This document shows, piece after piece, positions 6,340-13,016 of a DNA stretch of 13,282 nt. This stretch comes from an uncultured Eubacteriales bacterium (GTDB lineage: Bacteria > Bacillota > Clostridia > Monoglobales > Monoglobaceae), in the NCBI GenBank assembly GCA_900542675.1, contig UQOT01000054.1, positions 1 through 13,282 of the forward strand. The letters are read 5' to 3'. Every line of letters begins with the position of its first letter. The first letter of the stretch is position 1. The position numbers were made by a program, and so were the translations under genes. The notes beneath the pieces were generated by a model. It saw only the letters and a program-made list of their open reading frames with translations. It searched no databases and had not been told where the DNA came from.

Positions 6340-6464
6340 ACGTGTGTAGGGAACGACGACCTCGGCGTTCCGTGCTAATTAACGGTTTCCGTCATATAAT
6401 GTGGGTTTGCGCCTTACATTGGCTTGGCACGGAGCGCCGAGTCGTCGCTCCCTACGAACTTTTT
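6340..6464. repeat. REP/BIME-like inverted repeat element
   Basis: The left arm 6346-6375 (beginning GTAGGGAACGACGACC) and right arm 6427-6455 (ending GTCGTCGCTCCCTAC) are complementary over 29-30 bases with two substitutions and one single-base gap. Each arm also contains its own GGAACG/CGTTCC-type hairpin. The 51-base centre holds ACGG-TTT-CCGT (6382-6392) and AATGT/ACATT. A 34-base part of the left arm with its flank recurs at 8302-8335, so this is a dispersed element. TTTTT (6460-6464) follows the right arm, so the whole stem could act as a rightward terminator. There is no internal ORF, and no REP-associated transposase is in the window. Confidence 0.75.
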
Positions 6465-6535
6465 ATGTTTAAATTTCTCACATAATTGACTTTTTCGACA
6501 GGCGGATTTAAAACAATGCAATGGAGATGATTTTT

Positions 6536-7015
6536 ATGAGTGATATTTCAGATAATACGGTATGTTTTTTTGGACACAGGTTTATTGATGAGAGCGAGGA
6601 GTTAAGGCGCAGATTATATAAAACCATAGAAGATTTGATACAAAACAGACAAGTAACGGTCTTTCTTTTCGGAAGCAAGAGTCAATTTGATGATTTATGC
6701 TATAAAACAGTTTCGGAGCTTATGGGAAAATATTCGTACATAAAAAGGGTTTATGTGAGGGCTGAATTTCCGTTTATAAACGAAGATTACAGGAATTACT
6801 TATTGGAAGGGTTTGAGGACACATATTATCCCGAAAGAATGATAAAATCGGGAAGAGCCGCCTATGTGGAGAGAAATCGGGAAATGATTGACAAAAGCAG
6901 GTTTTGTTTGTTTTATTACGATGAAAGCTACACGCCGCCCAATCGAAAAAGCGGGACAAAAATTGCCTATGATTACGCCGCAAAGAAGAAAAGAGAGATT
7001 ATTAATGTGATATAG
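6536..7015 (+). CDS. SLOG-superfamily (DUF1273-like) predicted nucleotide-binding protein
   Basis: The 159-aa protein begins with a hydrophobic strand and the CFFGHR motif (residues 10-15). It has LFGSKSQFDD (44-53) and ends with a SGTKIAYDYAAKKK helix and a final IINV strand. This is the pattern of small SLOG/DUF1273 proteins (YoqJ/YpsA-like), a Rossmann-type fold related to LOG and DprA that is thought to bind nucleotides or their derivatives. No catalytic activity can be assigned. ATG 6536 is preferred because GGAG (6523-6526) is 9 bases before it. In-frame ATGs at 6521 and 6527 lack a ribosome site. It lies divergent from the XRE regulator behind a repeat element, and AT-rich codon use differs from the galE and hyd genes nearby, which suggests an accessory acquisition. 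A weak promoter, TTGACT (6486-6491) with TAAAAC (6509-6514), could give a very short leader. Confidence 0.75.
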   Translation: MSDISDNTVCFFGHRFIDESEELRRRLYKTIEDLIQNRQVTVFLFGSKSQFDDLCYKTVSELMGKYSYIKRVYVRAEFPFINEDYRNYLLEGFEDTYYPERMIKSGRAAYVERNREMIDKSRFCLFYYDESYTPPNRKSGTKIAYDYAAKKKREIINVI

Positions 7016-7035
7016 CTCTGTGATTTATTTTTCGG

Positions 7036-7064
7036 TTGACATTTTGGCGGTTTTGTTATAAACT
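7036..7064 (+). promoter_or_regulatory. promoter of galE
   Basis: A perfect TTGACA (7036-7041) is followed by TATAAA at 7057-7062 (15-base spacing) or TAAACT at 7059-7064 (17-base spacing). The start would be near 7070, about 25 bases before the galE ATG. Confidence 0.65.
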
Positions 7065-7094
7065 ATGAGTATCTGAAAGAACGGAGGACTAATT

Positions 7095-8075
7095 ATGTCA
7101 GTTTTAGTGTGCGGCGGCGCCGGATATATCGGAAGCCATACTGTGTGTGAGCTTTTGGACAGGGGCGAGGACGTTGTCGTTGCGGATAACCTTCAGAAGG
7201 GTCACAGAGAGGCGGTGCTCGGCGGTAAGCTGATGGTCGGCGATTTGCGTGACAGTGAATTTTTGGATAAGGTTTTTACCGAGAATGATATTGACGCGGT
7301 TATTCAGTTCGCGGCAGATTCATTGGTCGGTGAGAGCGTGGGCGACCCGCTTAAGTATTACAACAACAATGTTGTGTCCACGCTGTGTCTGCTTACAAAA
7401 ATGAAGCAGTACGGAGTTGATAAAATCGTATTTTCATCGACTGCTGCGACTTACGGCGAGCCAATGAACGTGCCTATTGTGGAGACTGACCCGACAGTGC
7501 CGACAAATCCGTACGGCGAGACCAAGCTGGCGGTTGAAAAGGCGCTTCGGTGGTGCTATGAAGCATATGATATAAAGTATACCGCTCTTCGGTACTTTAA
7601 TGCGGCGGGCGCGCATATAAGCGGCAAAATCGGCGAGGACCATAATCCGGAGTCGCATCTTATTCCGATTATTCTTCAGGCTGCGCTCGGTAAGCGCGAC
7701 TGTATTACTATATTCGGCGATGATTATAACACGGAGGACGGCACCTGCGTGCGTGACTATATCCACGTAACAGACCTTGCCGACGCGCATATTCTCGCGC
7801 TTGACAAGATGCGCAAGGACGGCAAGTCAAATATATACAATCTCGGCAACGGAAACGGCTTTTCGGTCAAGGAAGTTGTTGAGCTTGCGCGTAAGGTTAC
7901 GGGCATAGACATTAAGGCGGAAATGGGTTTAAGACGCCCGGGCGACCCCGCAATACTTGTCGCAAGCTCCGAGAAGGCGCAGAAGGAGCTTAACTGGCAG
8001 CCGAAGTATAACGACCTCGGGACAATAATCGAGACTGCATGGAAGTGGCATAAGGAGCACCCGAACGGCTTTTAA
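7095..8075 (+). CDS. galE: UDP-glucose 4-epimerase
   Basis: This enzyme interconverts UDP-glucose and UDP-galactose in the Leloir pathway and supplies UDP-galactose for polysaccharides. The 326-aa protein is an extended short-chain dehydrogenase. It has the NAD-binding GGAGYIGSH (residues 7-15), the SSTAATYGEP segment with Thr116 in place of the E. coli Ser124, and the catalytic Tyr140-x3-Lys144 (YGETK). The RYFNAAG and RPGDPAILVA motifs of GalE are also present. Length is slightly below E. coli GalE (338). GGAGG (7083-7087) lies 7 bases before ATG. No other gal genes are nearby, so a housekeeping or envelope-sugar role is likely. The DUF896 gene follows 17 bases later. Confidence 0.95.
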   Translation: MSVLVCGGAGYIGSHTVCELLDRGEDVVVADNLQKGHREAVLGGKLMVGDLRDSEFLDKVFTENDIDAVIQFAADSLVGESVGDPLKYYNNNVVSTLCLLTKMKQYGVDKIVFSSTAATYGEPMNVPIVETDPTVPTNPYGETKLAVEKALRWCYEAYDIKYTALRYFNAAGAHISGKIGEDHNPESHLIPIILQAALGKRDCITIFGDDYNTEDGTCVRDYIHVTDLADAHILALDKMRKDGKSNIYNLGNGNGFSVKEVVELARKVTGIDIKAEMGLRRPGDPAILVASSEKAQKELNWQPKYNDLGTIIETAWKWHKEHPNGF

Positions 8076-8092
8076 CGGATTGTGAGGAAGAT

Positions 8093-8266
8093 ATGGAACA
8101 GATTAAAATTCAGAGGATAAACGAACTTGCAAAAAAGGCAAAGACCCCGTCGGGTCTTACCGCCGAGGAGCTTAAAGAGCGCGGCGAACTCAGGCGCGAA
8201 TATATCGCGGACGTAAAGAAAAACCTTCGCGCTCAGCTTGATAATATAAGAATAGAAAAAATGTGA
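8093..8266 (+). CDS. DUF896 (YnzC-family) small protein
   Basis: This 57-aa, highly charged helical protein starts MEQIKIQRINELAKKAKT and contains the family-typical LTAEELKERGELRREYI stretch and the NLRAQLDNIRI end. DUF896/UPF0291 proteins are small helical-hairpin proteins widespread in Firmicutes; B. subtilis YnzC lies in a LexA-controlled operon. The function is not established. ATG 8093 has GAGG at 8084-8087. It lies 17 bases after galE with no terminator between, so the two are probably one transcript, ending at the terminator at 8376-8410. Confidence 0.9.
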   Translation: MEQIKIQRINELAKKAKTPSGLTAEELKERGELRREYIADVKKNLRAQLDNIRIEKM

Positions 8267-8301
8267 GGTAAGCATAAATTTTGGCGAAAACGGAAATCTC
8301 C

Positions 8302-8335
8302 ACGTGTGTAGGGAACGACGGACCTCGGCGTTCCG
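8302..8335 (+). repeat. single REP-like unit, second copy of the 6340 repeat
   Basis: These 34 bases match 6340-6372 except for one inserted G. The core GGAACG...CGTTCC (8312-8334) can form a hairpin. It sits between the DUF896 stop and the terminator. The complementary right arm found at 6427-6455 is missing, so this is a solo unit. Confidence 0.75.
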
Positions 8336-8370
8336 CGGAAAACCAACGTGAGGCAGCATTTTTGCAATTT

Positions 8371-8410
8371 AAAAAGGGGCGGCCGGATATTCGGCTGCCC
8401 CGATTTTTTT
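8371..8410. terminator. bidirectional terminator between DUF896 and the amidase gene
   Basis: GGGGCGGCCG (8376-8385) pairs with CGGCTGCCCC (8392-8401) in a 10-bp stem with one G-T pair. Rightward it is followed by seven T residues (8404-8410). Leftward it is followed by the complement of AAAAA (8371-8375). It serves galE-DUF896 from one side and the amidase gene from the other; the rightward T-run overlaps the amidase stop. Confidence 0.85.
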
Positions 8411-9278
8411 ATTCGCCGTATATTCCGGCGCGGTCGTTTACCACATAAATGCGGATTTGGTCGAGCGTAAGACTGAGTTTGCCTTCGTCATCGCCTTTTA
8501 AGAAACCCTTATTAACAAGCTTGTTTATCGTTTCCCTTGCCCACTCGGGCATATCGTCGATATTGTCGTACCGCACAAGCCCGGCGGTGATTTTTGCGAT
8601 TTCAGTCTTGTTCTCGTTTATTTCTGTTCCCATTACGTTGATTATTGCGTCCTGAGACTCATTTTTTGATTTGAGTTCTTCGTATTCTTTGCTCATAAGT
8701 CCGTCCTCCCCTATATTATAGTCAAGTCCGAAGTAGTCGCATATTCCCTTGTATATAGCTGTGGCAAATGCGCGTTTGCCGCTCTCGCTTGCCATAAATT
8801 TGTTATCGTCATAGTTATCGATAAACGCGGTCTCTACGAGTATCGCGGGCATTGTCGTGTACTTTAACACGGCAAACTCAGCGGTTTTTACGCCGCGGTC
8901 GGCTCTGCCGGTCTCCTCGGGCAGGTGATTTTGAACGCATTTTGCAAGGCGTCCGCCGTCTGAGTCGAGCGAGTAGCAGTAGGTCTCGCAGCCGTATGCC
9001 TTGGTATTTGCGGAGTTGCAGTGGATACTTACGAATATATCCGCGTCCCAGCTGTTTGCGCCGTTATATCTTGCGGCAAGGCTGCCCGTCAGACTGTCGG
9101 AGATTGTGTCGGTTATGCTCTCGCGGCTCATTTTGACGGTCTGACCGTTTTTTGTGAGCAGGTCGCGCAGGATTACGCCTATCTGTACGGTAATATCCTG
9201 CTCTTTGAGCCCAAATCCGACAGCTCCTGTATCAACGCCGCTTGCGTTGTGCCCCGGGTCGATATAGATTTTAGCCAT
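8409..9278 (-). CDS. N-acetylmuramoyl-L-alanine amidase, endolysin-like
   Basis: This 289-aa zinc amidase cleaves the bond between N-acetylmuramic acid and the peptide stem of peptidoglycan. The Amidase_3 domain covers about 1-185, with zinc ligands His10 (DPGH), Glu26 (LKEQD) and His86 (SIHCNS), and catalytic Glu149 (VETAFIDN). A charged, probably helical linker (about 198-242) joins it to a C-terminal module of about 45 residues with MPEWARETINKLVNKGFLKG. I have seen similar ends on Firmicutes phage endolysins; a cell-wall-binding role is inferred. There is no signal peptide, so export would need a holin or another route. ATG (9278-9276) is preferred over an in-frame GTG at 9287 because GGAGGT (complement of 9286-9291) lies 7 bases before it. 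No phage genes adjoin it. Confidence 0.88.
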   Translation of the reverse strand: MAKIYIDPGHNASGVDTGAVGFGLKEQDITVQIGVILRDLLTKNGQTVKMSRESITDTISDSLTGSLAARYNGANSWDADIFVSIHCNSANTKAYGCETYCYSLDSDGGRLAKCVQNHLPEETGRADRGVKTAEFAVLKYTTMPAILVETAFIDNYDDNKFMASESGKRAFATAIYKGICDYFGLDYNIGEDGLMSKEYEELKSKNESQDAIINVMGTEINENKTEIAKITAGLVRYDNIDDMPEWARETINKLVNKGFLKGDDEGKLSLTLDQIRIYVVNDRAGIYGE

Positions 9279-9346
9279 TATTTTCACCTCCGTAATCCGA
9301 TATCACTAATATACTACGCCGAAGCGCAAATGTTGTGCGGTGTTGA

Positions 9347-9375
9347 TTGACAAAACCGCGCCTATGCGGTAAAAT
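9347..9375 (+). promoter_or_regulatory. hydFE promoter with a palindrome in the spacer
   Basis: A perfect TTGACA (9347-9352), 17 bases, then TAAAAT (9370-9375), with a start near 9382. The spacer and first -10 base contain the inverted repeat ACCGC-GCCTAT-GCGGT (9355-9370), placed where a repressor would block RNA polymerase. The leftward amidase promoter in the same gap is unclear; TATATT on the minus strand near 9308-9313 has no good -35. Confidence 0.75.
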
Positions 9376-9408
9376 TAAAGGGCATAATCTTCTAAGAGGT
9401 GATTTGAT

Positions 9409-10596
9409 ATGGAAAAAACTCCGCTCTCTATGCGTAAGCATATTGCGATATTCGGTGATACTAATGCGGGTAAGTCCACGCTGTTTAACAGGCTTTTAGG
9501 TCAGGACGCGGCGATTGTCTCTGAGGTTAAGGGAACGACGACCGACCCTGTGACAAAGGCGATGGAGCTTATACCTTACGGTCCGGTTGCGGTGATTGAT
9601 ACGGCGGGTCTTGGTGATGATACCGTCCTTGGCGGCAGGCGCGTGGCGCGCACAAAGGAGGTTTTAAGCCGCTGTGACTTGATTTTGTATGTATCCGATA
9701 TAAGAGACGCTGCGGCTGTTCCCGATATAATAGATAAGAAAATGCCGCTGATACGCGTGTTTACAAAGTGCGATTTGGCGGATAAGGATATACTTGAGAC
9801 GGTACGCGGTAAATATCCCGAAGCGGTATTTGCGGGTGAGGACGCAGACGGCTGGCTTAACAAACTCAGGGAAAAAATGACAGAGGAGCTTTTGAGGCAG
9901 GAAAGAGATGACGAGACGCTTATCGGAAACCTGCTTCCAAAGGGCAGCAGCCTTATTCTTGTCTGCCCAATAGACAGCGAGGCTCCGAAGGGAAGGCTTA
10001 TACTGCCGCAGGTACAGCTCATACGCGACTGCCTCGACCACGATATGAAGGCGTATGTTACTACGGAAAAGACTTTACCGGATGCGCTGAGTGAGCTTAA
10101 ACGTGTCGATTTGGTTGTGACAGATTCGCAGGCGTTTAAGGTTGTGGATGAGATTGTGCCCGATGGTATTATGCTTACATCGTTTTCAATGCTGCTCGCG
10201 GCGCAGAAGGGCAATTTCAGGCAGCTTTTGAGCGGCGCGCGGGCGATAGGGGAACTTAATATAAACTCAAAAATCCTGATGCTTGAGGGCTGTACACACA
10301 ACTCGTCGCACGAGGATATAGGAAGAGTGAAAATTCCCGCACTGATTAAAAAACGGCTCGGCGCCGATGCGCCTCAGGTGTACGACCATTATACGGGTTA
10401 TAATATGCCGGATGATATTACGGAATACGACCTCATAATTCAGTGCGGAATGTGTATGATAAATAAGAAAGAGGTCAGAAGCCGCCTTGAACTTGCTGAG
10501 CAAAAGGGCGTGCCGGTAACCAACTACGGTATTTCACTTGCGTATTTAAACGGGATTTTAGACCGCGCGGGTAAAATATTTGACAAGAGGAATTGA
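9409..10596 (+). CDS. hydF: [FeFe] hydrogenase maturation GTPase HydF
   Basis: HydF is the scaffold on which the 2Fe subcluster of [FeFe] hydrogenase is assembled before transfer to HydA. The 395-aa protein has an N-terminal GTPase domain with P-loop GDTNAGKST (16-24), switch GTTTDP (42-47), DTAGL (64-68) and TKCD (119-122). A dimerisation region and a C-terminal Fe-S domain follow, with Cys295-x-His297 and Cys346-x2-Cys349. The usual motif before the last pair is HCxxC; here the residue is Gln345 (QCGMC), so the fourth ligand site differs from the commonest form. GAGGTG (9396-9401) precedes ATG. hydE starts 3 bases after the stop. Confidence 0.95.
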   Translation: MEKTPLSMRKHIAIFGDTNAGKSTLFNRLLGQDAAIVSEVKGTTTDPVTKAMELIPYGPVAVIDTAGLGDDTVLGGRRVARTKEVLSRCDLILYVSDIRDAAAVPDIIDKKMPLIRVFTKCDLADKDILETVRGKYPEAVFAGEDADGWLNKLREKMTEELLRQERDDETLIGNLLPKGSSLILVCPIDSEAPKGRLILPQVQLIRDCLDHDMKAYVTTEKTLPDALSELKRVDLVVTDSQAFKVVDEIVPDGIMLTSFSMLLAAQKGNFRQLLSGARAIGELNINSKILMLEGCTHNSSHEDIGRVKIPALIKKRLGADAPQVYDHYTGYNMPDDITEYDLIIQCGMCMINKKEVRSRLELAEQKGVPVTNYGISLAYLNGILDRAGKIFDKRN

Positions 10597-10599
10597 TTT

Positions 10600-11607
10600 A
10601 TGGATTTTACAAAACGTGACGTAATTGATATAATACGCGAAAACCGCGAAAAATTAAGCGATGACCTGCGCCGCCGCGCTCTTAAAGCGCGTGAGAAGCA
10701 CTACGGAAATTCGGTCTATGTGCGCGGGCTTATCGAATTTACGAACATATGCAGGAATAATTGCAGATACTGCGGCATAAGGGCCGCGAATAGTAACGTG
10801 CACCGATACAGACTGACAAAGGAGCAGATTTTGGACTGCTGCCATATGGGGTATCGGCTAGGATTTCGCACTTTTGTGCTCCAGGGCGGCGAGGACCCGG
10901 GCTTTGGCGATAACGATATCTGTGATATAGTTCAAAGAATTAAGGCGGAATACCCGGATTGCGCCGTTACTCTTTCGATAGGTGAGCGCAGCCGCGATGT
11001 ATACAAGACATTCTTTAGCGCGGGTGCGGACAGGTATTTGCTGCGCCACGAGACCGCAAACGAGGCGCACTACTTAAAGCTGCACCCTGACGATATGAGC
11101 CTTAAAAACCGAATGCGCTGTCTGTATGATTTAAAGGATATAGGCTTTCAGGTCGGAGCGGGATTTATGGTCGGTTCGCCGTATCAGACGGACGAGAACT
11201 TGGCGGAGGATATTTTGTTCTTACAGGAGCTTCATCCGCATATGGTCGGCATAGGACCGTTTATACCGCATAAAGATACGGAGTTTAAGGACTGCGCTGC
11301 GGGTACGTTAAGCCTCACCTGCGTTATGCTGTGTATAACGCGGCTGGCTCTGCCGAAGGTTCTTCTGCCGTCAACAACCGCACTCGGCACGATTGACCCT
11401 CGCGGCAGGGAGCTTGGGCTCAGCTGCGGCGCAAACGTGGTAATGCCGAACCTCTCGCCGACTGGCGTGCGGCGTGATTACTCGCTCTACGACAACAAAA
11501 TCTGTATGGGCGATGAGGCGGCGGAGTGTATACAGTGTTTGGCACGGCGCGTCGAAACCGTCGGCTGCCGGCTTGATTTCTCCCGCGGAGACTGTGCGGA
11601 AATGTAG
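10600..11607 (+). CDS. hydE: [FeFe] hydrogenase maturase HydE (radical SAM)
   Basis: HydE is a radical SAM enzyme that acts after HydG in building the dithiolate-bridged 2Fe subcluster. The 335-aa protein has the cluster motif CRNNCRYCGIR with Cys51, Cys55 and Cys58. The glycine-rich VLQGGEDPG segment, the ERS and RHETAN segments, the GAGFMVGSPYQT strand and GIGPFIPHKDTEF are all typical of HydE. The C-terminal barrel end has LPSTTALGTIDPRGRE and GANVVMPNLSP. The ribosome site AAGAGG (10585-10590) lies inside the end of hydF and the intergenic gap is 3 bases, so translation is likely coupled. hydG, the third maturase, is not adjacent. Confidence 0.95.
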   Translation: MDFTKRDVIDIIRENREKLSDDLRRRALKAREKHYGNSVYVRGLIEFTNICRNNCRYCGIRAANSNVHRYRLTKEQILDCCHMGYRLGFRTFVLQGGEDPGFGDNDICDIVQRIKAEYPDCAVTLSIGERSRDVYKTFFSAGADRYLLRHETANEAHYLKLHPDDMSLKNRMRCLYDLKDIGFQVGAGFMVGSPYQTDENLAEDILFLQELHPHMVGIGPFIPHKDTEFKDCAAGTLSLTCVMLCITRLALPKVLLPSTTALGTIDPRGRELGLSCGANVVMPNLSPTGVRRDYSLYDNKICMGDEAAECIQCLARRVETVGCRLDFSRGDCAEM

Positions 11608-11662
11608 AAAAAGGGCTGACGCATTTTGCATCAGCCCGTGTTTTTATTAAATTTAATAAAAA
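11608..11662. terminator. bidirectional terminator between hydE and rpmB
   Basis: GGGCTGA (11613-11619) pairs with TCAGCCC (11631-11637), with an inner GCA/TGC stem. Rightward TTTTT starts at 11641; leftward the complement of AAAAA (11608-11612) supplies the T-run. Immediately adjacent is a perfect 22-base AT palindrome (11641-11662, TTTTTATTAAATTTAATAAAAA). The whole ends both hydFE and the convergent rpmB. Confidence 0.9.
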
Positions 11663-11669
11663 TGCAGAA

Positions 11670-11858
11670 TTAAACCGCTCTGTTTACCTTGCCCGATCTT
11701 ATGCATCTGGTACAAGCGTATACCTTCTTAGGAGTACCATCGACAATAGCTCTGACACGTCTAACGTTTGGTTTCCAAACCTTATTAGCTCTGCGGTGCG
11801 AGTGAGATACTTTGATACCGAAGCTTACGCCCTTGCCGCAAATTTCGCACTTTGCCAT
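11670..11858 (-). CDS. rpmB: 50S ribosomal protein L28, zinc-binding form
   Basis: This 62-aa ribosomal protein of the large subunit starts MAKCEICGKGVSFG and contains the SHSHRRANKVWKPN and RRVRAIVDGTPKKVY segments of L28. Four cysteines (Cys4, Cys7, Cys49, Cys52) form the zinc ribbon of the C+ paralogue type, so the protein needs zinc and may be replaced by a C- form under zinc limitation if one exists elsewhere. The start at 11858 is set by a perfect AAGGAGGT (complement of 11867-11874) 8 bases upstream. A longer in-frame extension to 11933 passes through the promoter and is not real. It is convergent with hydE and divergent from hprK. Confidence 0.96.
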   Translation of the reverse strand: MAKCEICGKGVSFGIKVSHSHRRANKVWKPNVRRVRAIVDGTPKKVYACTRCIRSGKVNRAV

Positions 11859-11904
11859 ATATATACACCTCCTTAATTTTCTAAAAATTAACTCAACTCG
11901 AAAT

Positions 11905-11933
11905 ATTATAACAGAAACACCGCCATAATGCAA
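11905..11933 (-). promoter_or_regulatory. rpmB promoter
   Basis: On the minus strand TTGCAT (11933-11928), a 17-base spacer and TATAAT (11910-11905) form a strong promoter. The start would be near 11898, about 40 bases before the rpmB ATG. The rest of the gap to 11977 is AT-rich with no other signal seen. Confidence 0.8.
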
Positions 11934-11977
11934 GTATTTTTTTGAAAAATTTTTTATATATTTACATCAAAAGTTTA

Positions 11978-12006
11978 TTGCAATTAAGAGTAAAAAATAG
12001 TATAAT
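11978..12006 (+). promoter_or_regulatory. hprK promoter
   Basis: TTGCAA (11978-11983), 17 bases, TATAAT (12001-12006), with a start near 12013 and a leader of about 55 bases. The hexamers and spacing are identical to those of the promoter at 6237-6265. Confidence 0.75.
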
Positions 12007-12068
12007 TGTATTAATAATATTATTATACTGCGCAAAACGGCGCGGGAATATTAAAAGAGGATAGGACT

Positions 12069-12995
12069 ATGGAGAAAATCACTGTTAATTTGGAAAAAAT
12101 CATTCGGGAGATGAAGCTTGATAAACTGTATTATCCCGAAAGAGATGTTTTTATAGAAACAGCCGACTATAACAGACCGGGGCTGCAGATTGCCGGATTT
12201 TTTGATTATTTTGACCCGAGCCGCATTCAGGTTTTCGGTATGGTTGAGAGTACATATCTGGCAGGACTTTCGGCGGAGGTCAGGTATAACAGCTTAAAGC
12301 GTTTGTTTGAAAAGAATATTTCAGCGGTTATACTGACGCGCAACTGCAACGCTTCTGCGGAGATGCTCAAGCTTGCGGAGGAATATGAAACCCCGATACT
12401 TAGAACGGCTCAGCCTACGTCGTATTTTACGAGTACGCTCAACGGATACTTAAACGTAGAGCTTGCGCCGCGTATTACACGTCACGGCGTGCTTGTTGAG
12501 GTATACGGTCAGGGAGTGCTTATTCTCGGCGAGAGCGGCGTCGGAAAGAGCGAGACCGCGGTTGAGCTTATAAAGCGCGGTCACCGTCTTGTCGCAGACG
12601 ACGCGGTTGAAATCAAGAAGGTGTCGTCAAAGTCGCTTGTCGGTTCTTCACCCGATATAATCAGGCATTTTATCGAAATACGCGGTATAGGTATCGTTGA
12701 TGTTAAGAGCATATTCGGTATGGGCGCGGTTAAGGAGTCAGAGAAGATAGATATGATTATTCACTTAGAGCCGTGGGAGAAGGGTAAGCAGTATGACCGT
12801 CTCGGTCTGGTTGACGAGTATACCAATATTTTAGGGCTTGACATACCGTCGCTGACAATTCCCGTAAAGCCCGGCAGAAGCCTTGCCGTTATCTTTGAGG
12901 TCGCGGCGATGAATAACCGTCAGAAGCGTATGGGATATAACGCAGCGGAGGAGCTGAACCGCAGAATTACGGATCAGATAAATAATATAGGTTAA
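12069..12995 (+). CDS. hprK: HPr kinase/phosphorylase
   Basis: HprK phosphorylates Ser46 of the PTS carrier HPr and can reverse the reaction, controlling carbon catabolite repression through CcpA in Firmicutes. The 308-aa protein has an N-terminal domain (about 1-130) and a C-terminal catalytic domain. The Walker A GESGVGKSE covers 154-162, followed by the ADDAVEI segment and the HprK signature IEIRGIGIVDVKSIFGMGAV (202-221). The end contains VKPGRSLAVIFEVAAMNNRQ, as in the family. Length matches the usual ~310 aa. AAGAGG (12055-12060) precedes ATG. A PHP-family gene starts 21 bases after its stop, an order common in clostridia, where murB, rapZ and whiA often follow. Confidence 0.96.
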   Translation: MEKITVNLEKIIREMKLDKLYYPERDVFIETADYNRPGLQIAGFFDYFDPSRIQVFGMVESTYLAGLSAEVRYNSLKRLFEKNISAVILTRNCNASAEMLKLAEEYETPILRTAQPTSYFTSTLNGYLNVELAPRITRHGVLVEVYGQGVLILGESGVGKSETAVELIKRGHRLVADDAVEIKKVSSKSLVGSSPDIIRHFIEIRGIGIVDVKSIFGMGAVKESEKIDMIIHLEPWEKGKQYDRLGLVDEYTNILGLDIPSLTIPVKPGRSLAVIFEVAAMNNRQKRMGYNAAEELNRRITDQINNIG

Positions 12996-13016
12996 CAGTT
13001 TTAGGAGGCAGTTAAG

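Noticed and set aside
6340..6464. CRISPR-like or insertion-sequence reading of the repeat element
   Set aside because: There is only one inverted pair, with no spacer series, no target-site duplication seen and no transposase, so a REP-like element fits better.
6521..6535. Earlier ATG starts for the SLOG gene (6521, 6527)
   Set aside because: Neither has a ribosome site, while GGAG within this stretch is correctly placed for ATG 6536.
9279..9287. GTG start for the amidase (adds three residues)
   Set aside because: The GTG overlaps the GGAGGT ribosome site that serves the ATG at 9278.
9576..10301. 241-aa open frame on the minus strand opposite hydF
   Set aside because: It is a codon-bias shadow of hydF: serine-rich, low-complexity, with no motif and no ribosome site.
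11859..11933. 25-residue N-terminal extension of L28
   Set aside because: It covers the promoter -10 and -35 and the ribosome site. L28 starts with MAKCEICG.
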